A stretch of DNA of 40,787 bases from Plakobranchus ocellatus (GCA_019648995.1 BLXT01005617.1:736271-777057), one strand, 5' to 3'. Positions 29,701 to 37,402 are shown, counted from the stretch's first letter. The notes: generated from the sequence alone by a model not told the origin. Program-made: numbers and translations.

Positions 29701-31760
29701 TTGAATTGATAAAGCATGCTCAACATCCAAAATGCTTGATGGTCTCAAATTTTGCCTCAATGAATCATAGAACTTATTTTGTTTGTTCACTCGACCATCC
29801 AGCCATCATGCCATAGACATTTGGTTGGTGAAAAAAAATAGGATGTGCAGATGCTGACCATATACTATGTAACTGTGACTTTGGTAACATGTAGACTAAC
29901 ATAGTTGGGTGATAGCGCTAATCAATTGTTGGCAAATAAGATTTAAAAAATTCTAATTCATTTAATGAAAATTTACACCAGCATTATTCATTCAAAAGCA
30001 TATTGAAAAGCAAAAAATCCAGTAAATCAATAATGCTTGCAAAGAAATACAGACATTTCTCTTAAAGTGACTTTTTATTAGGCATATTATTGGCTTCAGG
30101 TATTGTGACATACTGTCAGTTATTTCATGGCTCAGTGACAGTGTGTTTCTAAAATGGCTGCTCTAGAAAAATACCACATAGATTACCCAAAGAAAAATAC
30201 AAACAAAAAGAACACTTTAAAACTGTTTGACATTGTATCCAGATTTGAAATTATCTTGAAAAGTTTTAACAAAAATCTTGCATTCAAATTATAAAACTGG
30301 ATTTGACTGCACTTAGTTTATAGCCAGAGCAAAAAAATTACCATCTGAATCTTTGATGCTTTTGCACACTAATATCTGCACTTGCGGTTCTATGTGACTC
30401 AAGTAGGGAAGCCATGCATTGGCCAAGTCAAAAGATGAAGGCTTAAAAAAAAAAACAACAAACATGTGTTTTGAAAACATGACAATAATAAGATGATAAA
30501 AAGCATCTGTTTGGTTTGTAATTCATAAGAGGAAAATAGATATTCAAATAGACAAATGTGGAAGAAAAAAAATATAGAACAATGTAATTGCAGCACTTCA
30601 GTCTTTTAAATTACAAAGAAAAGTGAATCAGACATACAAACGTATAAAAAAAAAATTAATAAAAATGAAAACAATGACAACAACAGGGTTAATAAAACAA
30701 AAACAAAATGATCAATCAGAATCTTACTAAACTCCATAATAAAATAGTAGTTTCAAAGCTTCCCTTAGTTTTTTCATTTTGTGAGACACACTTGGAAAAC
30801 AAGTAATACAATATTATATACCATGAACAATAGTATGTAAAATCTTGAAACTTTTGGGATTTTAACTTACTTAAAAACAGTATGATTAGATTATTTAAGA
30901 GACTATCATGAATGGCTTTGTGCACTTCAGTTGTAGGCCTAACTGTAGACCTGTGACAATCAGATTTTCAAAATAAAATTAAGAACAGAAATCATTCCAA
31001 GTCTGAAAATTGAAGGAAAATTGTGTTAATTTAAATGAAGAACAATTTTAGAGCAGAAAGGCAACTTTCCAAGATTCTATTGATATAAATTTACTAACAT
31101 TGGTAATCTATCTCTCAGTGATCTCCACAACAATCTCTTGATGGTCTTTTTTACCCACCACCTACAGCTTCCAGAAAATACTAATTGGTGATTTCTTTGG
31201 TGATTTTGTCATTGTAGTTATTTTCGAAACTTATTTGTTCATTTAGAAAGCAATAATACATCCAAAACTTTTGAAAAATAAAGCAGTAATTCATATGCCA
31301 TTACACTCATAAAATCAAAATTTATGTATTGATGAGTTAAATGTTTTCAAATAAGGCTTGTAGAAATTCTTTTGCACATGTCTATGATGGCAGCCTACCT
31401 TTTGACAAACTCTACTATACATAATAGAACACACTATATATATATATTTTTTTTAATTGCAATAAATAGCAGACATTGTGAACTAAAAAAGTGATAGTTA
31501 CTGATACAGATCTTGTCTAAGTGATAAACTCTTTATCCAAATAAAAGTTGATAATAAATAAAAACTTACCACTAAAGGATCAAAGTAATGAATAAAAGCC
31601 TCCACTGAATCTGCGAAGCTTTTATCTCCAATTGTGCGACTCTCCGTTGTACATAAATGAATTTCAGTATGGTAATATTTGGTATCAATACGCCACTGAT
31701 AGCTTTTAATTTCTGGAGTGATCACCACTGGAAAAGGAAGCTCTGCCACTTTTAATATTT
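5492..31760 (-). CDS. AAGAB: AAGAB (alpha/gamma-adaptin-binding protein p34), exons 2-9 of a split gene
   Basis: AAGAB is a cytosolic assembly chaperone. It binds the gamma and alpha large subunits and the small sigma subunits of clathrin adaptors AP-1 and AP-2 until the complexes form (family knowledge). The sequence shows eight minus-strand exons: 31760-31570, 30441-30342, 29317-29228, 24619-24536, 16762-16382, 6884-6810, 6322-6273 and 5566-5492. In order they match the family landmarks: [65 protein letters not shown] and [13 protein letters not shown]. Introns 1, 3, 4, 5, 6 and 7 are phase 1; introns 2 and 8 are phase 0; every junction stays in frame. About 348 residues are visible, against about 315 for the whole human protein. 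The excess is mostly in the 381-bp exon 6. Exon 1 and the promoter were not found. Small exons between 24536 and 16762, or between 16382 and 6884, cannot be excluded because the phases there are symmetric. Confidence 0.93.
6273..6322 (-). CDS. AAGAB: AAGAB exon 8
   Basis: A 50-bp exon lies between the acceptor CTTTTTCACAG and the donor AAAAG|GTATCT. It encodes [16 protein letters not shown], matching the family pattern K-A-x-x-L-P-x-x-x-R-x-x-x-A-E-K. It begins by completing an Asp codon with exon 7 and ends in phase 0. Introns 7 (487 bp) and 8 (706 bp) are the shortest in the gene. Confidence 0.9.
6810..6884 (-). CDS. AAGAB: AAGAB exon 7: start of the C-terminal helical domain
   Basis: A 75-bp exon follows the acceptor TTTCCATATAG and ends at AAAG|GTACCT. 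It encodes [20 protein letters not shown] followed by KVMK. The family has an E-x-F-E-R-L-F-S-K-L-K-E-M-K helix at the start of the C-terminal dimerisation and adaptor-binding domain. Phase 1 at both ends. Confidence 0.92.
8121..8160. repeat. (TTTA)n-type microsatellite
   Basis: A T-rich run with repeated TTTA/TTTTA units. Confidence 0.85.
8212..8290 (+). repeat. tRNA-derived sequence (SINE head or tRNA pseudogene)
   Basis: An A-box TGGTCTAGTGG (8225-8235) and a B-box AGTTCGATCC (8267-8276) are spaced as in a tRNA gene. The acceptor and anticodon stems are poor, so it is not a functional tRNA. About 400 bp of unexplained sequence follows, which may be a SINE body. Confidence 0.55.
9758..9830. 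repeat. (CT)n microsatellite
   Basis: CT dinucleotides, interrupted near 9783-9800. Confidence 0.95.
10630..11115. repeat. Degenerate ~60-bp tandem array
   Basis: Units begin near 10633, 10821, 10880, 10937, 11010 and 11070, each with a version of ATCCATGAATTCTTGTGTAG followed by TCAGT. Spacing is about 57-73 bp, except for the gap caused by the SINE at 10687-10790. More diverged units may extend left to about 10150. On the minus strand one frame of the unit reads [10 protein letters not shown], but stops and shifts break it. Confidence 0.65.
10687..10790 (+). repeat. tRNA-derived SINE, copy 1
   Basis: It starts GGCATCGGTG and contains AGTCCGCCCTGAGAT, then TTTGCAGGGACC and a B-box-like GAGTTCGAGACC. 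It is clearly the same family as the minus-strand copy at 28260-28417. It interrupts the ~60-bp array, so it inserted after the array existed. Confidence 0.65.
11850..12180. repeat. Degenerate ~58-bp tandem array
   Basis: Successive units carry a version of ACCATGTCC followed 10-15 bp later by TAATTCTGGC. Clear units start near 11965, 12022, 12078 and 12137. The same two words, as GCCAGAA and GGACATGG, occur in the terminal inverted repeat of the surrounding element. Confidence 0.55.
12349..14050. other. AAGAB intron 6, nothing recognised
   Basis: AT-rich intronic sequence. It contains several TAGATCTAG/CTAGGTCTAG-type motifs but no exon, element end or RNA gene that I can support. Confidence 0.45.
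14057..14128. repeat. (GA)n microsatellite
   Basis: An uninterrupted run of AG dinucleotides of about 72 bp. Confidence 0.97.
14341..14362. repeat. Near-perfect AGATCTAG palindrome
   Basis: TAGATCTAGA and its reverse complement TCTAGATCTA are separated by AA. It could form a 10-bp stem. It is one of many AGATCTAG motifs in the window. Confidence 0.8.
14706..14760. repeat. (AAT)n microsatellite
   Basis: TAA/AAT trinucleotides with a single AGT interruption. Confidence 0.96.
14761..16381. other. AAGAB intron 6, proximal part, nothing further recognised
   Basis: AT-rich intron with homopolymer A tracts. The only structure noted is the inverted repeat at 16190-16254. Confidence 0.45.
16190..16254. 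repeat. Short inverted repeat (possible hairpin)
   Basis: TTAAACCAAAAT (16193-16204) and ATTTTGGTTTAA (16240-16251) are perfect inverted repeats with a 35-bp loop. After one mismatch, AAG and CTT extend the stem. Confidence 0.6.
16382..16762 (-). CDS. AAGAB: AAGAB exon 6: long low-complexity linker
   Basis: A 381-bp open exon follows the acceptor CATCTTTTGTACAG and ends at GACG|GTATGT. It encodes 126 codons beginning [16 protein letters not shown], then a charged and Ser/Asn-rich region ([13 protein letters not shown]), and ends [17 protein letters not shown]. Both junctions are phase 1 and join in frame to exons 5 and 7 through Asp codons. The human linker between the two AAGAB domains is shorter and barely alignable, so this part is assigned by position, phase and splice sites rather than by strong similarity. 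It is probably disordered, with an acidic/aromatic patch (DIDWSTFF) near its end. Confidence 0.8.
16763..18450. other. AAGAB intron 5, nothing recognised
   Basis: AT-rich intronic sequence between exon 6 and the transposase-like remnant. No element boundary was found. Confidence 0.45.
18455..20400 (-). pseudogene. Decayed transposase-like gene, unclassified family
   Basis: Read on the minus strand, fragments in several frames keep one order. Near 20280 is [18 protein letters not shown], and near 20130 [18 protein letters not shown]. Near 19800 are [12 protein letters not shown] and [10 protein letters not shown]. An open frame at 19671-19480 contains [17 protein letters not shown] and TYPCLWC. 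The 3' part at 18727-18455 contains [13 protein letters not shown] and [19 protein letters not shown]. The pattern G-D-x-(D/E)-F-L-C-x-x-x-G-(L/I)-S-G followed by P-C-L-W-C is one I associate with multicopy uncharacterised proteins of cnidarians and molluscs that look transposon-borne. This is from memory and not checked. Several stops and frameshifts make it inactive. Inverted repeats were not found, and sequence up to about 21014 might belong to it. Confidence 0.5.
20401..21700. other. AAGAB intron 5, possible continuation of the transposase-like remnant
   Basis: A 103-codon minus-strand frame (21014-20703) has a mixed, plausible composition ([20 protein letters not shown]) but no identifiable motif. 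The rest is AT-rich with nothing recognised. Confidence 0.35.
21701..22973. mobile_element. 1.27-kb inverted-repeat transposon, copy 1
   Basis: It shares sequence with 34408-35758 along its whole length. Common phrases include CTGTTCAAATATAATCTTA at the left, AGAATGCATACTGT, CTTTCTTTAGGATTT, GGATCCTA and TTGAGTATGCAAATTG. The right end reads, in reverse complement, GGGATGTTCAAATAAAACC. Both ends carry C-rich tracts (21745-21770 and 22898-22945). No transposase is visible. The flank on each side contains TAA, compatible with a 3-bp duplication. It has a 28-bp tandem duplication at 22588-22643 that copy 2 lacks. Confidence 0.75.
22588..22643. repeat. 28-bp exact tandem duplication
   Basis: Two identical 28-bp units containing TATCATATAAATCCCTAGTC, at 22588-22615 and 22616-22643. 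The related element at 34.4 kb has a single diverged unit, so the duplication is recent. Confidence 0.9.
22974..23857. other. AAGAB intron 5, nothing recognised
   Basis: AT-rich sequence between two mobile elements with no supported feature. Confidence 0.4.
23858..24261. mobile_element. ~404-bp pogo/Tigger-type MITE
   Basis: The ends are AGTGGAAACCTCA at 23859-23871 and its exact reverse complement at 24248-24260. On the right the terminus is CAGTGGAAACC next to TA, the usual form for pogo-group elements, which duplicate TA. Inside, AATTCGAA-type words are repeated near both ends. No coding capacity. Confidence 0.7.
24536..24619 (-). CDS. AAGAB: AAGAB exon 5: end of the Rab-like domain
   Basis: An 84-bp exon follows the acceptor GATGTGTTTAG and ends at AAAG|GTAAAA. 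It encodes [16 protein letters not shown] and then [11 protein letters not shown]. The family has D-D-F-P-E-S-x-G-x-x-R-I-V-Q-A-L at this point, just before the linker to the C-terminal domain. Both flanking introns are phase 1. Intron 4 upstream (4608 bp) carries the Tigger remnant; intron 5 downstream (7773 bp) carries three other mobile elements. Confidence 0.92.
24738..24930. repeat. ~100-bp tandem duplication
   Basis: Unit 1 (24738-24837) and unit 2 (24838-24930) both contain GATTAAAAC, CTCTTCAAAAATGATAATT, CAGATTGGGTAAAATGAGCT and GCCATCAATTTGTAAATTT with few differences. It lies 118 bp upstream of AAGAB exon 5 in the direction of transcription. Confidence 0.9.
25246..26470 (-). pseudogene. 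Tigger/pogo (CENP-B-like) DDE transposase pseudogene
   Basis: From 5' to 3' on the minus strand: a [14 protein letters not shown]-like segment and [13 protein letters not shown] (about 26440-26320). Then [13 protein letters not shown] (about 26310), holding the first catalytic Asp, and [16 protein letters not shown] (about 26200). A long frame at 26094-25840 contains [10 protein letters not shown] (second Asp) and [19 protein letters not shown] (third Asp). [17 protein letters not shown] follows near 25800, and the C-terminal tail ([13 protein letters not shown]) runs to 25246. These are the DDE_1 superfamily endonuclease motifs of Tigger elements. At least four frame breaks are present, and the N-terminal helix-turn-helix domains were not recognised. 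It lies in AAGAB intron 4 in the same orientation as the gene. Confidence 0.85.
26480..28255. other. AAGAB intron 4 / interior of the Tigger element, nothing coding recognised
   Basis: It should contain the decayed 5' part of the transposase. It is rich in AGATCTAG motifs (for example 26790-26812 and 27732-27775) and has a small GC-rich hairpin at 27123-27140. No exon was found. Confidence 0.4.
27123..27140. repeat. GC-rich hairpin with GCGA loop
   Basis: CGCAGCC and GGCTGCG pair perfectly around a four-base GCGA loop. This stands out in AT-rich surroundings. No function is claimed. Confidence 0.6.
28260..28417 (-). repeat. tRNA-derived SINE, copy 2, with A-rich tail
   Basis: The minus strand starts GGCGTCGGTGGCACAGTGG, with A-box TGGCACAGTGG. 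It continues AATCCGCCCTGAGATCTGCA to B-box GGTTCGAGCC, then a short body ending in a run of nine A residues (plus-strand T run near 28261-28269). It shares the tRNA-like part with the copy at 10687-10790. The tRNA region is stretched and cannot fold as a normal tRNA. Confidence 0.75.
29228..29317 (-). CDS. AAGAB: AAGAB exon 4
   Basis: A 90-bp exon follows the acceptor TTGCATTTCAG. It encodes [20 protein letters not shown] followed by an acidic run (EPEPDSDEE). The [12 protein letters not shown] core is diagnostic of AAGAB; the human protein has WCI, HGFELVEL and then an acidic stretch at the same place. The donor reads GAAG|GTGCTG, a poor match to the GTRAGT consensus. Homology and phase both require it, because reading on meets a TAA within four codons. 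The split codon with exon 5 gives Asp. Confidence 0.9.
29318..30341. other. AAGAB intron 3, containing one unassigned open frame
   Basis: Apart from the open frame at 29572-29807, no feature was recognised. Confidence 0.5.
29572..29807 (-). other. Unassigned protein-like open frame inside intron 3
   Basis: The frame opens after a TGA and reads [18 protein letters not shown], then [19 protein letters not shown], then [16 protein letters not shown], ending in VVIEE and a TAA. Amino-acid use is balanced and hydrophilic, unlike the surrounding shadow frames. There is no ATG at the start and no good acceptor just upstream, so it is more likely the 3' end of a decayed gene or element than an AAGAB exon. 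I do not recognise the family. An AATAAA overlaps the stop codon. Confidence 0.3.
30342..30441 (-). CDS. AAGAB: AAGAB exon 3
   Basis: A 100-bp exon lies between a T-rich acceptor (TTTTTTTTTTAAG) and the donor ATG|GTAATT. It encodes [14 protein letters not shown], then [14 protein letters not shown], matching the AAGAB stretch with AWLP and the hydrophobic strand ILVC. It starts in phase 0 directly after exon 2 and leaves one base (G) for the next codon. Intron 2 is 1128 bp and intron 3 is 1024 bp. Confidence 0.9.
30442..31569. other. AAGAB intron 2, nothing recognised
   Basis: AT-rich intron with no element boundary or RNA gene seen. Confidence 0.5.
31570..31760 (-). CDS. AAGAB: AAGAB exon 2: start of the Rab-like domain
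   Basis: The exon follows a pyrimidine-rich acceptor ending TTCTTATTAG and ends at a consensus GTG|GTAAGT donor. It is 191 bp: two bases of a split codon, then 63 codons. The product begins [12 protein letters not shown] and continues through [17 protein letters not shown] to [17 protein letters not shown]. This fits the AAGAB segment with the pattern Y-x-W-x-I-D-x-K-Y-Y followed by an E-S-V-x-A-F-x-x-Y-F-D strand. The preceding intron is phase 1, so exon 1 must supply the first base of a codon ending AA. An AG 9 bases further in could also be spliced, but the upstream one preserves ILK, which aligns with the family. Confidence 0.9.
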
Positions 31761-32119
31761 CTAATAAGAAAGGAGAAATAAAGTACAGACTAGTGTAGAG
31801 AATTAAATGACATACATTTAGGCAACTGCAATAAAACTTGGATTTAATGAGTCTGCGAGTGTGATTGACATATGTATCACATTTGACTCTCTTTAAATAA
31901 ATTTTAATGTTGGATTTTCCATCTCTCTATTTATCTGTCTATCCTAAATCTCATTATCTCTAGCCTTTTATGTCTCTCTCTTTTTCTTCTTTTCTATTTA
32001 TCACTCTGTTGATTCTTTTTTTTTCATTTCTTTTTAGGCTTGAATTTATTAGAAATATGATTTTCTTTTGGATTGGACAAAATTTTTTTTGTTCTGCACA
32101 TGATGATTCCCAAAAGTTG

Positions 32120-34050
32120 GTCCATGAAATGGGGACATGGAGGTGACAAAATGAAACATACTAATCTATTTCAAAGTATGGAAACTGTGCAGAGAAATAA
32201 CTCATCTTCACAATTTTGAAAGGAAAAAGATAAAATAAATCCCCTTTGAAAAAATTTTTGAGGTTTATGTTCACTATTTCAACCAGTCCCGGACATAATA
32301 ATTCATAACAAAATCTTTCTCTGGTGCCTAAAGTGCATAAATTTCTGAATGTGGATATGTTTTGTTGGTTAAGAAAACACTTTCTATTAAATCTAGGCAA
32401 AGTCCGAAGGGCTTTCACTCAATGACTTTGATAGGAAAAGCATAATTATGTTGTGATGCATTATTTCCAGGGCAGTGCAGCGCAAAAAAAGTTATAATTT
32501 TTTTTATAAATCTGCCATATACAGCTATAACAGTTTTGACTCATTGCTTTTCAGGGAAATAAGAAAAAATATCAGTGCCTGGACATAACATTCACAACAT
32601 ATTGTTATCTGAAATGTTTAGGAACATTTCAAAAGATTCCCATTGATATTTTTCAACAAAGTCATTTGATCATTCAAAACATACACAAAAAAAAAAACAA
32701 AAAAACAACTGACACTGTGACAGCAGCATAAAAAATAGAGCTAGCAATTATTGGTTTCAGATGTACATCTATTTCGAAGGGGCTAAAACTTTGAAATTTG
32801 ATTTTGATTGAATTTTTACTTAGATTTTAAAACATAGAAAGAAAGATTTATATCGGAATAAACAAAATATAAGCACTTCTTTGTTGTGAAAGTCATGATG
32901 TTATGTTCGCCACACATCCACTTTAATGAATAAGTCTAGATCTGGAAATCAAGTTTATATGCCTTTGCTTATCCAACAAGGCTTTTTAAGCTTCTTCCAT
33001 TTTAATGTGCTCCTAGTTTAGGATGTTTTCTATATATACAGCAATGACAGTTTGTTCTTTCAATTTGGACATAACATTCACAACACAATGGATGTTGTGA
33101 GATTCCTTTTTTTTCATGTGGAATCATTTTAGATGGCTGCTCAGCTTCAAGGTGATTCAAGACATCATGCTCATATACTAGCTACATTGTTCATTACAGT
33201 TGTAATCCTACTTAATAGGGATTGAACAGTAGACGGACATAACGTTTCACAATGCAGTTTCCCAGCCATAATGCTTCTACAAAACTTCACAACAACAGGT
33301 TTAGCAACTGGTATTTGAAGATTGCCATGGCTCATTTCCTAATGTTTTGGTTTTCAAAAATAAAATTAAATTGTGCACTGAATTGAGCGATAAAAAAGTT
33401 TATGATGATGTGAAAATGCGAAAAACTTGTGTAACTAGTGGATATAACAGATTCACAACAATCAACACATGAATAAAATTCTGCCGAATTTCTCCATTAA
33501 AATACCTCTTCCAAAAAATATAGCCGTCTCAGTGTGATTGAGAGAAAATGTTTTTTAAATAAAATGTCTTTCATATTAAATAAAAAAATACTGAGAAGTC
33601 GTGATTTCATCTGTGTTTTTAGATCTAACATTTTCACAACAAGAGTTTCGTCCGGTAGATCTACATTTAATTTGCTAGTATTTAATTATTAACTGACAAA
33701 TCCACCTCATTTTTTGCACAAAGGTCGATCATTACCACCATGACCCTCCCATATCATCAGTATTGGTGAATTTGAGTTGAAAATAGGGTTAATTCATAAA
33801 CGGAAGGCTCCCTAAAGTTTCCATTTTTTTGTCATTGAGAAAAGATGATTCTTCCACATAAAACATTGAACTTTACAAAAACGTGTCACAAGGTACAATA
33901 CAGCTCAAACTTTCTATACTATCTCTTAAACAATTTTTCGACATGGAAACAGTTTTGATTCATAAAAAAAAAAATACATGAACTGTATGCATAGTTTTTT
34001 GAGTTGAAAAGACCACAGGATGTAATGGTGGAATTTTTTGAGAACGCCTC
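32120..34050. repeat. Degenerate satellite-like array in intron 1
   Basis: The phrase GGACATAACATTCACAACA or a close variant recurs near 32290, 32580, 33066, 33234, 33439 and 33626. Some copies also share upstream context: an ATATACAGC word and a CAGTTTTGACTCATT-like word precede several of them. Spacing varies from about 170 to 490 bp, so this is an old, eroded array and not a clean satellite. Confidence 0.5.
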
Positions 34051-34407
34051 ATATGTTATTTAAACAATCAAGTCAAACAATTTACCTCTGCTTGAGCAGA
34101 AACTCTCTATTGCCCTTCTCCCTCCCAAATCTCTTTCTCATACACACACATACAAACTAGTCTTACACATTCTCTTTTCTCTTTCATGTTTATTTCATTT
34201 TCATCGTTTCTTGCTTTCTTTTCTACACTACTTTGATTTTGTTCCTAAATTTTTTTAATCTTTTTACACTTCTTGACATTTTCTCTCCAAGGATCTGAAT
34301 CCTCAAGTTTTATAAAACATCACATTTCATTGATTTAAAGATTTTAAATAAGTCTCTCTGTTCCTTTTCTCCTTGCTCTTTCACACTCTCTTTCGTATTA
34401 ATTCTAT

Positions 34408-35758
34408 GGGGGCTGTTCAAATATAATCTTACACTTTTTGGGGGACTTTTTGGCTCCTTTCTTATCCCCCCCCCCCAACTACATTACATTACATGGTTGA
34501 TCAGTCATAAGAAGAATTGTAAAATAATAACAATAATAATCGTTCATGGCATGTTAACTTATTAAATATTAACTGCAGATTAAGAGTTGTCTTTTTTAAA
34601 ATGTTGACTGGCCATCATATAATGAAATTTTGCATTCATCAGGCATGGTCGTTGTTCTGGCCTGTTGGGCTAGGCCTCCGCTCACGAGAACTTACCTCAT
34701 ATACAAGGCTTTAGTGTATACTAAGTGTGCATTCTTTTTGAGTTGCAGGTCAGAAGAAAGCAGTCGAGAGAAATTGAAAATTTGAAGGAGTAAAGAAATT
34801 AGAATGCATACTGTTGCTACAAAACCACTATTATTTAATTATTTTTCTTTAAAATGTGTATTCTTGCGTCAGTGGTTGTCAGGTTGTGAAAGAAAATATC
34901 CTGCAACTAGCTTTCTTTAGGATTTTAACCACAGACTCTTTATTAAGCCTCTTCCAAGGACTAACGGAAAATCTGGAACATACTAGTTGCTTTTTTAAAC
35001 AACTATCAATATTGAGTAACGGGATAATAGATTTTGTTGGATCCTAACGGCCTTGAACTCTCAGAGTCATTGAGTATGCAAATTGATCATGAAAGAATTA
35101 GAAAAAAATTTTCAAAGCAATGGCTTATTGTTGCAGTCTTAAACCATATTTCAGTCTTACTACTTTGTGACAAGGTGAACATTCAACATTCGATTATTTT
35201 GTGGATTTAAAAGAGACCTATAAATGAATTACTGTAGTCTAACTTATTTCCTTTATCAGAGTAAGAGTCAAACTACTTTTGTTGACCTCTCATGACAGTA
35301 ATAATAATAATAAGAGGAAGAAGAAGAAGAAGAAGAGGAAGAAAAAAAAGTAATAATATAACATCTATATCGTACAAATCCATAGTACAATCACTGCTCT
35401 ATGCACTTTACATGTATACATATTCACTAAAAACATGCATGTTCATAAGAAATCTTCATTTATACAGAGTAATTAAGTAAATCATTCAAACTGGCAAAAA
35501 TGGAAGATCAACTTCCTAATATAATTATGGGGGATATAATAATGTTGGACTGATTCATTTCTTGACTGATTCTTAAGAATATTTACATCTCCTCTTTTGT
35601 GTTATTTTGTATGTTGACATTTTTTTTTTCCTTTTTATTTTTTCCCCTCACCAAAGCGTAATATTAACCTNNNCCCCCCCCCCCCCTCCCCTTCTTACAA
35701 GATTTGAATCCCCCCCTCCCCCTCTCTTCTTGGCGTAAGATTATATTTGAATGTCCCC
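34408..35758. mobile_element. 1.35-kb inverted-repeat transposon, copy 2
   Basis: The left end is GGGGGCTGTTCAAATATAAT. The reverse complement of the right end is GGGGACATTCAAATATAATC, and CTTAC follows the TAATCTTA core on both sides. ATG flanks both ends (34406-34408 and 35759-35761). The interior matches copy 1 at 21701-22973. Poly-C tracts lie inside each end, and an NNN at 35671-35673 marks unresolved sequence in the right one. An AAGAAG-type run at 35310-35347 is specific to this copy. No transposase; probably non-autonomous. Confidence 0.78.
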
Positions 35759-35761
35759 ATG

Positions 35762-35954
35762 CCATTTTGTTCTTTAGGTGCCCTGTCTGAAACTGACATT
35801 GGCAATCATAGTCCTCCGCTCAAAAATGTCTAGTGTAGTGCTTTATTATTATAGTATGAAAATGTCGGATACTTTTGGGACAGGCCCAGTGACTTATGAT
35901 CTACCTTAATAAATCAGCTACCGACAAAATGAAGAGGTTGCAGTTGAAAAGGTT
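35762..35954. other. Spacer between two mobile elements
   Basis: Short unrecognised sequence; its last five bases (AGGTT) are the target duplication of the LTR element. Confidence 0.5.
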
Positions 35955-36135
35955 TGTTACATAACTATGCATTCATAATGGTATCGGTACGAAGTACGAT
36001 GCATATTGTGCTCTCGTATGTAAGGTATCAATAAAGTACTCTCTTGTCCAAACAGTCCTTGAGTCAAGTCATTGTTGTATCGTCCTATACCAAAGTTGTG
36101 ACAACTCAGTCAATAACAAACTCCAGAACATAATG
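35955..36135 (+). repeat. 5' LTR (181 bp)
   Basis: It is identical in length to the 3' LTR and differs at 11 positions by eye (about 6%). An AATAAA at 36030-36035 is the likely polyadenylation signal. The last two bases are TG where the 3' LTR has CA. Confidence 0.93.
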
Positions 36136-36478
36136 TTGTCACACGGGTTATTATTTGGCTTTTCTTTCAAATAAGGTATGGATTAGCTATATCGACTGCT
36201 CTCCTCGTCATACATAATAGTTTTTCCCTACCTATTTAATAGTCACCATATGTGCACACGGCCCAGGCTGGTTTGATTCATTTTCAAGGGAAACTACTCC
36301 ATAATAGTTTTTAGGCATACAAATCTTGCTGGCTTCCCTTGCATTTCACAGTGCTTACTGCAGGACGATAAAGCTGTAAACTTAAGTACTTTGATTCCAA
36401 AAAAATCGAGGAACAGTTTAGCAGATTAACTTCGCTGACGCAATAAATCAAGCTTGAATATCCCTTCGTTTACAAAGA

Positions 36479-37402
36479 TTGAATGCATCAACAAGACAAG
36501 AGGAAATGGAACATTTAAAGCAGCCTCCTGAACTTGATTTTTCAGCAGCAACTGACGTGTCCCTGGCAGAGAGGTGGCGCAAATGGAGTCAAACTATGAG
36601 ACTATACATAGATTTGGCAATGACTGAGAAATCAGAAAAAGAAAAATGCGCAGCATTCCTCTACATACTGGGTATTGAAGGTCGAGAAATTTTCAACACA
36701 TTTGAAATAGAAGAAGCAAACAGAAGCAAAATTGATATAATGTTTGAAAAATTTGACGCATATTGCAATCCAAAGGAGAATTTGACAGTTGAAAGGTACA
36801 AATTCGACACAAGGAACCAGTTACCAACGGAAACCTTTGACCAATATCTAGTGGACTTGAAAGTAATGTCTAAGATAAGAAGTGCAAGTTCGGAAACCTA
36901 CAAGAAGAGCTACTAAGGGGCAAGTTTAGTTTGCAGCATCATAAGTGAAAAGCTGAAAGAACGCCTGCTGCGTGAGGACAAACTAACCCTTGACAAGGCT
37001 GTCAACATCTGCCGCATTGCTGAAGAGTCACAGAAGTATATAATAAAAATGACGGAAACAGAGAGTAAAGTTAACAAAATAAAACCATCTAGGCCTACAC
37101 CACTGAAGCATCCACTGAAACAAAGGTCTCAAAATGCATGTGCGTGGTGCGGAAAGCAACATCCTCCAAGATCGTGCCTTGCTTTTGGAAAAAAATGTTC
37201 AGCATGTGGCAAACCAAACCACTTCAAAGATGTGTGCCGCTCTAGTTGTGTACACGACTTGGCCAACGAAGAAAGCGACAGTGATGACTATGAAGAAGGA
37301 GAAAAAGGGTTGTTGGTTGGCATGATAGGCAGAAAAACGTCTGAGGATAGAGATGAACTGTTTGTGCATGCAGATGTGCTAGGCACGAGTATCAAATTCA
37401 AA
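36479..37402 (+). pseudogene. Ty3/gypsy gag pseudogene with two zinc knuckles
   Basis: Gag forms the retrotransposon particle and its nucleocapsid binds RNA. The N-terminal part reads WRKWSQTMRLYIDLAM and FDAYCNPKENLTVERYKF, typical of this lineage. Near 36870-36940 two compensating frameshifts disturb a conserved segment and leave a TAA at 36914 in the main frame; reading then resumes with LKERLLRED. From 37137 there is a CX2CX3HX4C knuckle (CAWCGKQHPPRSC) and then a canonical CX2CX4HX4C one (CSACGKPNHFKDVC). The start is uncertain: the first in-frame ATG is at 36506, and the open frame extends upstream of it to at least 36479. Confidence 0.88.

Noticed and set aside
34856-35047. Plus-strand short open frame
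   Set aside because: It lies in the repeated 1.3-kb element and the corresponding region of the other copy does not keep the frame open.
36131-36165. Primer-binding site after the 5' LTR
   Set aside because: The sequence after the LTR (TTGTCACACGGG) does not match a tRNA 3' end that I can name with confidence, and the LTR end itself is altered, so no site is annotated.
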